DNA of 38,351 nt from a bacterium. Its GTDB lineage: Bacteria > Planctomycetota > Planctomycetia > Kolteriales > Kolteriaceae. Below, one piece after another: positions 25,415 to 33,712 of the stretch (the stretch's first letter is position 1; the number at the start of each line of letters is the position of its first letter). The notes below the pieces were generated by a model. The model had not been told where the DNA came from and searched no databases. It saw only the letters and a list, made by a program, of their open reading frames with translations. A program made the position numbers and the translations under genes. The stretch is from contig JAIELF010000057.1 in NCBI GenBank assembly GCA_019753235.1, positions 1 to 38,351 on the forward strand, read 5' to 3'.

Positions 25415-27070
25415 GAGGCGCGTCGCCAGATGCTCGGCCACTCGAATGGCGTTGGCCGCCACCGTCAAGCTCGGATTCATGCCGGCACTCGAGGGAAGAA
25501 TCGATGTGTCGACGACATAGAGATTGTCTAGACCCCATGCCTTGTTGTCGCGATCGAGGACACTGCTCTTCGGATCGGTGCCGAATCGGCATGTTCCCGT
25601 TTGATGGCCCAGTGCTTTGTTCTCGCCGCTGCAGGGCATGAAAATCGGATAGATCCACGATCGCTTCTGCTTCCCGAAGGCTTTCTTCGCAACATCCTGG
25701 AATCGCTTGAGTCGAGTCGCATCGACCGGCTGCACGCGGTACTCGATCCGAACGTAGGGACCAGATTCACCTCGACTCCCAGGCCCGGGCAATACGCGGT
25801 TCTGCGCGAAGGGGAGGTCCTCCATGATCGTACCCATCGGCACCAGCCGGTCTTGCATCCACTTCTTCCAAAGAGGATCAAGCCACTTTCGCCATCGCTT
25901 CATCTTTTGTGTCGCCTCGGGGTCGTCCTTGGTAAGAACATCGAAAGGCGGAACGTGCCCCATGGATTGGATGGTGCCGAACTTCTCTCCTTCGTGCATG
26001 TAGAAGTCATTCAAACAGATCTCTTTGATCTGGCCGGCGACCCCCTCTTTGGCCGTCGTGCGAAAGAGAAACATGTCGATGAGATGCCTCATGAAGTTTC
26101 GACCGACTTGATCATGGTCGTTGGCCAAGCCGGTGGGCCAGTCGGGACTCTTGGAGTTGAGGAGCAAAACAGGTGTCATCAGCGCCCCGCCGGCCACGAC
26201 GACATACGTCGATTCGAAAGTTCGCTTTTCACCCCGGCAGACAGCGTGAACGCGCGTGACCTTCGTTCGCGTTGATTCCAAATGGGTCACCGTACATTCA
26301 TCGAGAAGGGTCGCGCCCCACGTTTGCGTCGCGGGCAGAACGCAGATCTTTCCCGATTCGTTTTTACAGTTGTTCGCGCAGAGGTAGCCTTGACACGAGA
26401 GGCAGTCGGGCTTGTATTCGCATGCCACATGCACGGAGTAGGGATGCATTCCCTTGCTCGCAAGGAAGTCAAACACCTCGCGGTTGGCTGGGATCATCGG
26501 CGGAGGAGGAATTACATCGGCCGATTCAGAGGCGGGCCGAAGCGGGTCGGCCGTCCCACGAACCCGATAAAGCGTCTCGGCGAACTGATAGTAGGGGCGC
26601 AGTTCGTCATAAGTGATGGGCCAACTCTCTGGGACCGTCGAGTCGGCAACTTCCTTGAAGTTCTGTCGAGGCGTAAAGTCGAGCGGGAAGAATCGCTCGG
26701 TCACCATGCCATAGAGGGCGCTCGATCCCCCGGTCCCCTCGCCGAGAATCGCGCGGAAGAGATGTTTCCCCTTCTGCACCGGAAAGCCATCGTCCAGCCA
26801 ATGCGAGATCCGGCCCGCCTTGGCCATCTGGTCGGCATACTCCTTTTCGCTGGCTTGCGCGAAGTCGAAAGCTTGCTCGGCATATTTTCCTTCCGTCGCT
26901 CCGGAATGGGGGCCGAGATTCGATCGTCCCCGCTCAAGAAACAAAACTCGTTTGCCACGCCGAGCCAACTCGTAGCCGAGTGTTCCTCCTCCCATGCCGG
27001 TGCCGATGACAATTACGTCCCAACCGGTTGAGACAGGATCCTTGGCTGACAGATTCGAATCATGAGGCAC
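25409..27070 (-). CDS. GMC-family oxidoreductase with Cys-rich insert
   Basis: The 553-residue flavoprotein has the FAD-binding VIVIGTGMGGGTLGYELARRG at about 19-39, a mid-region EGTGGSSALYG, and the C-terminal active-site HQTGTCRFG followed by LYVVDTSILPSSAGMNPSLT. Six cysteines at 217, 223, 226, 231, 235 and 243 form a compact cluster absent from textbook GMC enzymes, which could bind a metal or form disulfides. No signal sequence is evident. The start is GTG 27070 with a GGGAG-like site. It is the last gene of the operon headed by the PVC dehydrogenase; the substrate is probably an alcohol or sugar. Confidence 0.9.
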   Translation of the reverse strand: MPHDSNLSAKDPVSTGWDVIVIGTGMGGGTLGYELARRGKRVLFLERGRSNLGPHSGATEGKYAEQAFDFAQASEKEYADQMAKAGRISHWLDDGFPVQKGKHLFRAILGEGTGGSSALYGMVTERFFPLDFTPRQNFKEVADSTVPESWPITYDELRPYYQFAETLYRVRGTADPLRPASESADVIPPPPMIPANREVFDFLASKGMHPYSVHVACEYKPDCLSCQGYLCANNCKNESGKICVLPATQTWGATLLDECTVTHLESTRTKVTRVHAVCRGEKRTFESTYVVVAGGALMTPVLLLNSKSPDWPTGLANDHDQVGRNFMRHLIDMFLFRTTAKEGVAGQIKEICLNDFYMHEGEKFGTIQSMGHVPPFDVLTKDDPEATQKMKRWRKWLDPLWKKWMQDRLVPMGTIMEDLPFAQNRVLPGPGSRGESGPYVRIEYRVQPVDATRLKRFQDVAKKAFGKQKRSWIYPIFMPCSGENKALGHQTGTCRFGTDPKSSVLDRDNKAWGLDNLYVVDTSILPSSAGMNPSLTVAANAIRVAEHLATRLG

Positions 27071-27141
27071 GCCCGGAGACTCCCGAGAGGATCGGATGAA
27101 AGAGACTCTTAAACGTTATAGTTGAGAGATGGGACAGGGTC

Positions 27142-28119
27142 TTATCGGGCCCGTTCTGCAAAGCGATCGAGTGTCACGATGGCCGCTTTCGGCCCCGCAT
27201 TGACGACCTTTCGGCAAATCAGATCGATCGCCTGAAACTTCGGGTCAACCACGTACAAGCACGAGGGATGGGCGAGAAAGTCAAAACATTGGCCCCCGGC
27301 AATGCAGTGATCGAGAACCGCACCGATTGCTTCTAAGAACCAGCTCAACTCCCATCGACCGTTGCGAAAAGCGCCGATATCACTGATCGGCGACATCGGA
27401 ATTTCCAGCAGTCCCGTCGGGTACCGGCGAGGTTGAGCTCCCTTCTGAGCTTCAATAATCCCGTCGATCGTCGCTGACGCCGGGCGTTTCATCGGTTCAC
27501 CGATAGGATGCGCCGGATATTGGCAACTGGCCCAGGTGAAGCCGAGATCCAGAAGCATCCGTTGCAGATCTTCTCGGCCCGTCAAACCTTGGGCAAAGCC
27601 GCCAGGCGTCCGAAAGCCGGCGGGCTTGATCCCGAGACGAGTCTCCATCGCCTGCGTGCACCTGCGGATATTCTCGCGAAGAGCCGAGGCGACGTCTCTG
27701 CCTTCGAGTAGCCAAGGCGCCCGCTGAAAACGGTACTGCAAGTCGGGAAGATCTTTGGCGAGGAGATAAACATGATCGTACGTGTGGTTGCCGATCGCGT
27801 GGCCTTCATGAATAAGCTGCTTCATCCAATCGACGTTCTCCTGTTCGAACGTCTGGCCGACGGCAAAAGTGTGAAGCCTGCCGCCCGCTTGCTTGACTCG
27901 GCGAGCCGCCTCCAGCGTGTAATCTTTTGATTCCTGATTGAGATTTCCTTTCTCGTAGTCCCATCCTGTCTCCTCCCAGCGAGGAAAATTCCGAGCCATC
28001 TCAAGATCGAGCGTGATAGCGATAAGGGCAGGGGAGGGGCTCTCGCTCGCCACCGCCAATGTCGAAGAGGCTATGGCCCCGACACTCGCTTTCAAGAAGT
28101 CTCGACGATGGATCATCAT
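27142..28119 (-). CDS. Tat-exported polysaccharide deacetylase-family protein
   Basis: The 325-residue protein has a twin-arginine signal (RRDFLKASVGAIASS). The NodB-like domain follows: ITLDLEMAR gives the base Asp38, EGHAIGNHTYDH supplies the metal-binding His112 and His116, and GFRTPGGF is the third motif. Enzymes of this family remove acetyl groups from chitin, peptidoglycan or xylan. The usual TFDDG appears as TLDLE, so the second Asp is missing and activity is uncertain. It lies 14 nt after the isochorismatase-like gene in the same operon and ends 71 nt before the GMC gene. Confidence 0.88.
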   Translation of the reverse strand: MMIHRRDFLKASVGAIASSTLAVASESPSPALIAITLDLEMARNFPRWEETGWDYEKGNLNQESKDYTLEAARRVKQAGGRLHTFAVGQTFEQENVDWMKQLIHEGHAIGNHTYDHVYLLAKDLPDLQYRFQRAPWLLEGRDVASALRENIRRCTQAMETRLGIKPAGFRTPGGFAQGLTGREDLQRMLLDLGFTWASCQYPAHPIGEPMKRPASATIDGIIEAQKGAQPRRYPTGLLEIPMSPISDIGAFRNGRWELSWFLEAIGAVLDHCIAGGQCFDFLAHPSCLYVVDPKFQAIDLICRKVVNAGPKAAIVTLDRFAERAR

Positions 28120-28132
28120 GCCTTGACGTGCC

Positions 28133-29215
28133 TCATGGAGACTTCTTTCGGATCCAACCCTCTTGCGTGATGAAGATCTTTAACGACGCGAAGGCGACAG
28201 CGGCATTGGTCGCATTTGCGGGACTCGACTGACCCGGAAAGGTGGCGATCGTCCCATCGCCGATGAGAAAGACATTGAAATCTTGCCTAAGGTTATCGTA
28301 GCCCGCCGTCGTCAAGCAGACGCACATGTCGGTATTGTATCCCGCCAGCAGAACATGCCGAACGCCCTGTGACTTCAGGAACGCTTTGAGAATCTCATAA
28401 CCTTCGCCGTCGTAAAACACAACATCGGACAAATCGACATCGATGGCCCGGTGGACCGGTGTCGGCAACTGCCAATACCCCTGCTTGTTGTAAGGTTCAT
28501 TGGCATCCAGCCCGGGAATCGATTTGAAGTAATCGACCATCTCTGCCGAAGATTTAAGAGTCACTTCATTAGGAAGTGCGCTTCCAGTGTAATCGAAAGA
28601 ACGAAGCTTTTGGCTCAGTTCCTTCTCTCCTTGCGAACGAGTCAGCGACGTCGGAATTGAACGGACCGATCGATAAATCCGCTTTCGAGTGGGATCTTCT
28701 TTGCCGGGCAAGCTGAAGGAAACAAGTCGAACGGTTGGCCGAAGCCGGTGGAGAAGCGGATTGACAATCTCTTCGAGGTGCTTCGTGATGAGTTTGTTTT
28801 TTCGCGGCGTACATTGAAAAGCTGCCCCAGCAGGCTCGGGAGTCACCCAGCCGCTGCCGTCGTCGACGCCCCAGGGATGAACCACCACGACGGCCGTCTT
28901 GTCACCATCCAGATGGTTGACCATCTCAATAATCCCGCGCGCGTTGTAGCTGAATCGCCAGCATCGAACCTCAAGGTCGGCCGACTCATCGTCGATAAGC
29001 CGAGGAGCTTCCCATCGTCCTTCGGGAACCTCTTCGATCTTGGCGACATACTCGGGATGATCGGCCAAGATCGGCTCGGGATGTGAGACTTGCCGAAGCG
29101 TGTGACGATAGACTCTCTCTTCTGTTGGCTCGTCCGCATGGAGGAGCGTTGCCGTCAATACTGCCCATGCCAACGCGACTGGGCACGCGAGAAGAGGACT
29201 ATCTTGTTTGAGCAT
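28133..29215 (-). CDS. Exported isochorismatase-like cysteine hydrolase
   Basis: The product is about 360 residues, with an N-terminal signal peptide (LLACPVALAWAVLTATLLHA). The alpha/beta fold resembles isochorismatase/nicotinamidase: HVLLAGYNTDMCVCLTTAGYDN carries the nucleophilic Cys region and FLIGDGTIAT follows. The strand that normally ends in the catalytic Asp (VIDMQ) reads VVVVHPWGVDD, so Asp is replaced by His, or the role passes to the later Asp pair. The usual Lys is not obvious. I chose ATG 29215 over GTG 29218. The gene starts 17 nt inside the PVC dehydrogenase gene, so it is translationally coupled. The periplasmic substrate is unknown. Confidence 0.8.
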   Translation of the reverse strand: MLKQDSPLLACPVALAWAVLTATLLHADEPTEERVYRHTLRQVSHPEPILADHPEYVAKIEEVPEGRWEAPRLIDDESADLEVRCWRFSYNARGIIEMVNHLDGDKTAVVVVHPWGVDDGSGWVTPEPAGAAFQCTPRKNKLITKHLEEIVNPLLHRLRPTVRLVSFSLPGKEDPTRKRIYRSVRSIPTSLTRSQGEKELSQKLRSFDYTGSALPNEVTLKSSAEMVDYFKSIPGLDANEPYNKQGYWQLPTPVHRAIDVDLSDVVFYDGEGYEILKAFLKSQGVRHVLLAGYNTDMCVCLTTAGYDNLRQDFNVFLIGDGTIATFPGQSSPANATNAAVAFASLKIFITQEGWIRKKSP

Positions 29216-32200
29216 CACGCACCTTTTGGGGGAGAGAGGTCGTTGGAGACATAGGCAACATCACGTAAGCGAAGAGGTCTCGAAGTTCGATGGGCGACAG
29301 CTTGCGATAAAGATCTTCGGGCATCACCGAGGTGGCGGACTCTTGAAGATCGGAAATTTGCCCACGAGCCATCGTTGTCGCCCGGGCGGTCGAATCGACC
29401 AGCGTGATCGACTCTCCTTCCTGCTGGGTGATCACTCCCGTCAGCACGCGACCATCGACGGTTTCGCAGATAAAACTGACGTATTCTTTGCGAACGGTAA
29501 GGCTCGGATCAACCAAGCTGACAAGTAGATACTCTTTGTCCGTACGATTGGCATGCGTCAGATCGGGACCAACCTTACTCCCCTCTCCAAAGAGTTGATG
29601 GCAAGTTGCACAGTGTTTGGAGAAAACTTGCTGACCCGCGACGGGGTCGCCGGCGCCGGCCCGCAAGTCATTGTTCAGCCGGCGGACCTCCGCGAGCTTT
29701 TCCTCAGGCGTTCCCGCTCGAACCGTTCCCCAAAACTTCGTCACTCCCTTTTTGATGTCGTCACCGGGGAGCGAAGCCAATGCTCGAACTTCGTCGATCG
29801 CGAGCGCGGTCGGGTCCAACTTTCCGGCGGCGACTTGCTCGATCAGGCGGAGACCCCACGTGGGCCGGGAAACGAGGAGTCGGCGAACCTCGGTTCGCAA
29901 GGTGGGATCGCCTTGTTCGTGAATGCCCAGAAGAAGGTCCGCAACACGGGGCTCATCCAGTTTGGAGAGGACGCGCAGGCCCGCTAGTCGAATCTCGATA
30001 GGCTCGGTGGAACGCGTCAGTTGTTGCCCCAGTTCCCAGAGGTCGTTCGTCGCGTAACGCGATAAAAGGTCGATCCTCATGATTCGGTCGGGGACGGCTC
30101 GCTGGGGATCCTTGGCTTGGTCCATCGCCCGCTGGCGAGCTTCGTCGATCTTCGCACCGATGGCCGATCGCAAGTAGTCGACATCGTCGGGATGTTCCCG
30201 CCAAAGCTTCGCCAGCAACGCCCGAAGACTTTCGGGTATCGGTGGAATAGAGGTTCGGGTCGCAGGAGCACCGATTGATGATGTTTCAGCGAATCGGGAC
30301 AACATCTGATCCGCACTTGGACCAACCGCCGGTCGAAGATCAAATGCTTCGGAGAAGCTTTTCATCAATGAGGCAAGCTGTGACGGATCGCTCCGTTTAA
30401 GCAGCGTTTCGTAGGCGAGCCAGCCTTCTGGCCGAACGTCGGCGGCGGCTCTTTTGGCAAGTCGAGGAAGCACGACATCGGTCCAAAGAGGTTGCTTATT
30501 CCATTCTATTTCTGCCAATGCATCGATCGTTCGGACGAGGTTATCGCTGGCAAGTTTCTCAACTCCCCACCAAACAAGAAAGGGGACATGTGGATCATCT
30601 ATCCCGGCCGACCTTCCGATCAATCCCTTCAGGATTGCCAAGCTCTCATCCCAGGGAAGTCGACGGGCCGTCGAAGCCAACTGACTCTGCACCCTCGGCG
30701 AAGCATCCTGGGCAGCAAGCGTCGGTAGGTGGGAGATCACCTTTGGAAAGAGCGGCGGATCGTCGCCAGCAAACCGAATGACCCAGGCGCGGATATTCTC
30801 GCTAGCATGATCGAGCATCCGAACAGCCCGATCATCGGTCATAAAACCAAGCTGATAGAGGGCCCACATCGACCGAAGCCCTCGCGTCTCTTCGGCATGG
30901 TCCAGCATCGCGACGAGCGCTGCTTCCACCTTGACATTGTGGCTGTCGGCCAACTGCCGAAGGGCTCGGCGAGAGGTCCACGCATCATCATCGAAAAGAC
31001 GATCGACGATCGACCCATTGTTGAAAGGGGTTGCTTGTTCTACCTTGCCGGCCACGCGAAAGATTCGTCCATTGGAGCGATCCCAAGTTGCATCAGGATC
31101 AGGGTGAGCTGTTCGGGAGTCGTGCCAATCAGTGACATAAACCGCGCCATCGGGTCCGACACAAAGATCACTTGATGCGAACCAAGTATCGTTCGATCGA
31201 ATCCACTCTTGCGTCGGGCCGCCTCGGAAGGTCGACCCCGATCGTTCCATCTTTTGTTGGTAGACGCCATGCGAGAGTAGATTGCCGAACAGGTATTGCC
31301 CGCGGTAGGAAGTGGGGAGAGACGATCCGAAGTAGAGCGTCCCGCCGACCGAAACGTGTCCCCCTTCAAACTGCTTGCAAGGGATATGATCGAAATAGCC
31401 GAACGTGTAGGGGTTATGCAGTGGTCCATGCTTGCCGAAACTTTTCCAGTAGTATCCTCCTTGGACGGCATGCATGGAGGTGAAGCCTCCTAGGTTGGTG
31501 CTGGTGATGAGTTGGCCGACGGGATCAAAATCGAGTCCCCACATGTTGCCGCCCCCCTCGGCGAAGAGTTCGAAGCGATCCTTCTCGACGTGATATCGCC
31601 AGACACCTTGTTGAAATTCGATGCCTCGGATTTTCGCAGTGCATGTACTTCCCTGAAGCCCATACAGCCAACCGTCCGGCCCCCACGTGAGCGAATTGAC
31701 CACCGAGTGCGCATCTTCCATGCCGAAGCCGGTGAGCAGCACCTTCGGATCGCTGTCGGGGCGATCATCGTTATTGGCATCGGGATAAAAGAGTAGATAA
31801 GGGGCCTGCGCGACAAAGACGCCACCCCGCCCATGCACGAAGCCACTCGCGAGATTGAGCCCGTCGATGAAATCAACCGATCGGTCGATCACGCCATCCT
31901 TGTTGGCATCGATAAGGATGGTGAGTTTATCGCTGCCGTGCGGGCCTCGCGGCGGGGGCTCGGGTTGCTTGTCGTATTTCGTTCGCGAGTAGCGATCGAC
32001 GGCGGTCCGCCTGAGTCCTTCGGGATTGGGGTATTGCAAGTACTGCATCACCCAAAGCCGGCCTTGATCGTCAAAATCGATCGCGACCGGTTGCCGAACC
32101 ATCGGCTCGCTTGCCACAAGTGTCACGCGTATGTCATTGGGCGAGCTCATCTTGGAGGCGGCTTCGTTCGCGGGATAGCCTTGGCACCACACAGTCAGAG

Positions 32201-32252
32201 GCAAAAGAGGGATCAGCATGAGCGGAAGAGACAGACTGCGTGGGCTTGGCAT
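29199..32252 (-). CDS. PVC-type haem-binding dehydrogenase (membrane-bound dehydrogenase family)
   Basis: The 1017-residue exported protein has a signal peptide at about 1-30 and an N-terminal beta-propeller, sugar-dehydrogenase-like, with calcium-type loops DANKDGVIDRSVDFIDG and DANNDDRPD. HEAT-like helical repeats occupy about 430-830. The C-terminal single-haem cytochrome domain contains CATCHQLFGEGSKVGPDLTH (CATCH at about 880). This architecture (propeller, HEAT, haem) is typical of planctomycetes and related PVC bacteria and is thought to feed electrons from periplasmic sugar or alcohol oxidation to the chain. It is the first gene of a four-gene operon with hydrolase, deacetylase and GMC genes. 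Confidence 0.92.
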   Translation of the reverse strand: MPSPRSLSLPLMLIPLLPLTVWCQGYPANEAASKMSSPNDIRVTLVASEPMVRQPVAIDFDDQGRLWVMQYLQYPNPEGLRRTAVDRYSRTKYDKQPEPPPRGPHGSDKLTILIDANKDGVIDRSVDFIDGLNLASGFVHGRGGVFVAQAPYLLFYPDANNDDRPDSDPKVLLTGFGMEDAHSVVNSLTWGPDGWLYGLQGSTCTAKIRGIEFQQGVWRYHVEKDRFELFAEGGGNMWGLDFDPVGQLITSTNLGGFTSMHAVQGGYYWKSFGKHGPLHNPYTFGYFDHIPCKQFEGGHVSVGGTLYFGSSLPTSYRGQYLFGNLLSHGVYQQKMERSGSTFRGGPTQEWIRSNDTWFASSDLCVGPDGAVYVTDWHDSRTAHPDPDATWDRSNGRIFRVAGKVEQATPFNNGSIVDRLFDDDAWTSRRALRQLADSHNVKVEAALVAMLDHAEETRGLRSMWALYQLGFMTDDRAVRMLDHASENIRAWVIRFAGDDPPLFPKVISHLPTLAAQDASPRVQSQLASTARRLPWDESLAILKGLIGRSAGIDDPHVPFLVWWGVEKLASDNLVRTIDALAEIEWNKQPLWTDVVLPRLAKRAAADVRPEGWLAYETLLKRSDPSQLASLMKSFSEAFDLRPAVGPSADQMLSRFAETSSIGAPATRTSIPPIPESLRALLAKLWREHPDDVDYLRSAIGAKIDEARQRAMDQAKDPQRAVPDRIMRIDLLSRYATNDLWELGQQLTRSTEPIEIRLAGLRVLSKLDEPRVADLLLGIHEQGDPTLRTEVRRLLVSRPTWGLRLIEQVAAGKLDPTALAIDEVRALASLPGDDIKKGVTKFWGTVRAGTPEEKLAEVRRLNNDLRAGAGDPVAGQQVFSKHCATCHQLFGEGSKVGPDLTHANRTDKEYLLVSLVDPSLTVRKEYVSFICETVDGRVLTGVITQQEGESITLVDSTARATTMARGQISDLQESATSVMPEDLYRKLSPIELRDLFAYVMLPMSPTTSLPQKVRDAQTR

Positions 32253-32516
32253 CGTTTAATTCATCTCCGATGTTCCATTCGAAAGACTCATTGAGTTTAA
32301 CGGATCGTGACGCCTAAGAAAAGAAAAGCGGCCGACATCGAAGCGTTTCCTTCCAGAGAAAAGGGAGTGTGTTGCGTCATTGGTATCGACCGGTCGCAGG
32401 TTCTCGATCCCTTAAAGCGATAACCGGTATTCAGAGGTCCGCCTTTGCGGGAGTGTCATGTTACATTGGCAAGTGGCGCCGGATGATACAGGATGTCCGG
32501 CCTTTCAATTCGTTGC

Positions 32517-33035
32517 CTAGGTGTTGTCCAACGCTCGTTCGATCGACCGTTTCAGTAGTTTCACAAATGTCGTGCCGAAATGGGGATTGTCTCGAAGCAT
32601 TTGGAGCGGGATGAATGACCAGTCGAGCGGTGAATGGAGTGACTGGTTCTCGTCCTCCCAAGGGTATTCAGAATTATCAGGTCGCTTACCGTCGCGACGA
32701 ACCGCAGGATTGGAAAGCTCAATCTCTTGCGCGACTTGACGAACATATGTGAGAAAATCACGGTGCTTCGTGATCTCATGACCCTCGTATTCGAGTTGAA
32801 ATCGGATAACGAGAGGAAGAGGTTTGGCAATGAATGCGTGGCTCTTTTGGAGATCTTCCTAAGACTTCCCTTGATCTAACAAACTCGCTTTACAGAGCTT
32901 CTCACAAGTCATTTGCAAGAAGAGCATACGATGGCATTCGGGCACTTCGCTCACTTTCTCGAGCGATTGCCATGTTGCGTAGTCTGCTTCGGATTGACGA
33001 GCGAAGCTTTGGGCGCGCTCGGCGGACGACGCCAT
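32517..33035 (-). pseudogene. HEPN-like domain gene interrupted by an in-frame amber codon
   Basis: The reading frame from ATG 33035 to TAG 32517-32519 spans 172 codons and is broken only by a TAG at 32859-32861. Before it are 58 residues with the helix ECHRMLFLQMTCEKLCKASLL, typical of HEPN-like domains. After it the frame continues with QKSHAFIAKPLPLV, a basic helix, ELSNPAV and SEYPWEDEN, then a helical C-terminus. I see no RxxxxH nuclease motif. The start overlaps the upstream stop as TAATG. Neither half alone looks like a complete protein. The family name HEPN-like is from pattern memory, and the gene is either a pseudogene or recoded. Confidence 0.6.
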
Positions 33036-33406
33036 TAGGAATTCTCTGAAGTGGCCGTCGGCCTAAAGAACTCTGTTCCCAAAGTCCATTGGCGTGGCAG
33101 AGGGAGTTCTTGCGATTGGATTTTTTTGAACTCGTCGGGTGATACTTCCAGTATCACCGTGGGGTAGGGAACACCGCTCGCAGGGGAGGGACCAAAGGCG
33201 ATCGGCAGTAATCCTGATGGGACCGCGTCGGCATGCACCTCCAAAAGCTTGATGGGCTCCGTCGGTGTTGCTTCCGCGTCATTGCCACCGGAAAGAAGTA
33301 TAATCTTCTGTAATCCCACCTCCGCTTCGAAGTGTTTTTTCGCAAGCGTTCTCGCGACTTCCTCTTTCGTGCGAACCATCTTGCCGGGTCTCTTGGAAAC
33401 ACTCAT
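33035..33406 (-). CDS. Small conserved-looking partner of the HEPN-like gene
   Basis: The 123-residue protein has no membrane segment. It begins with a basic helix-forming part (KRPGKMVRTKEEVARTLAKKHF), then a beta-rich segment, then a proline-rich middle (FGPSPASGVPYPTVILEVSPDEF) and KKIQSQELPLPRQWTLG near the end. I recognise no named domain. ATG 33406 has AAGGG seven bases upstream. It is translationally coupled to the HEPN-like gene by TAATG, so the two products are probably made together, as in a toxin-antitoxin or two-subunit system. Confidence 0.7.
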   Translation of the reverse strand: MSVSKRPGKMVRTKEEVARTLAKKHFEAEVGLQKIILLSGGNDAEATPTEPIKLLEVHADAVPSGLLPIAFGPSPASGVPYPTVILEVSPDEFKKIQSQELPLPRQWTLGTEFFRPTATSENS

Positions 33407-33712
33407 CACGTCACCCTTGCGGAATCGAGAACGTCGATACTTCGAGTCTACCGCGAAAGTAGTAAAAAGGGTAGCCCATGTTCGTTATCCGATGGAGCCA
33501 TGGGGCAAAGAAGCGACGCCGATATTCAATCAGGTCCGTTCTCGGCGGCTGGCAAAGAACACCCTCGAGAGGTTAAAGTGCCTGAGAGAGCCGCAGCATA
33601 GAACGTGTCGCGTGTCGACGCGTCGTAACGAATGGAATCTGTTGTAGAGAGGACAAGCGCGGCCGACGGAACGCCTCCCGTGGCCGCACTGTTGGATCGA
33701 TGTGGTCGATGC
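33407..33712. other. Intergenic region upstream of the small-protein/HEPN-like pair
   Basis: About 306 bases between the peroxidase stop and the small-protein start, all downstream of the peroxidase on the minus strand. A GGG-CTA-CCC element followed by five T residues on the minus strand (near 33470) is too short to call a terminator. I see no gene in it. Confidence 0.4.

Noticed and set aside
25601..27031. Long plus-strand frames opposite the GMC gene
   Set aside because: They mirror high-GC codon structure of a clearly conserved flavoprotein and contain no domain of their own.
32834..33049. A 71-codon plus-strand frame
   Set aside because: It is antisense to the HEPN-like frame, which has recognisable family sequence and a coupled start.
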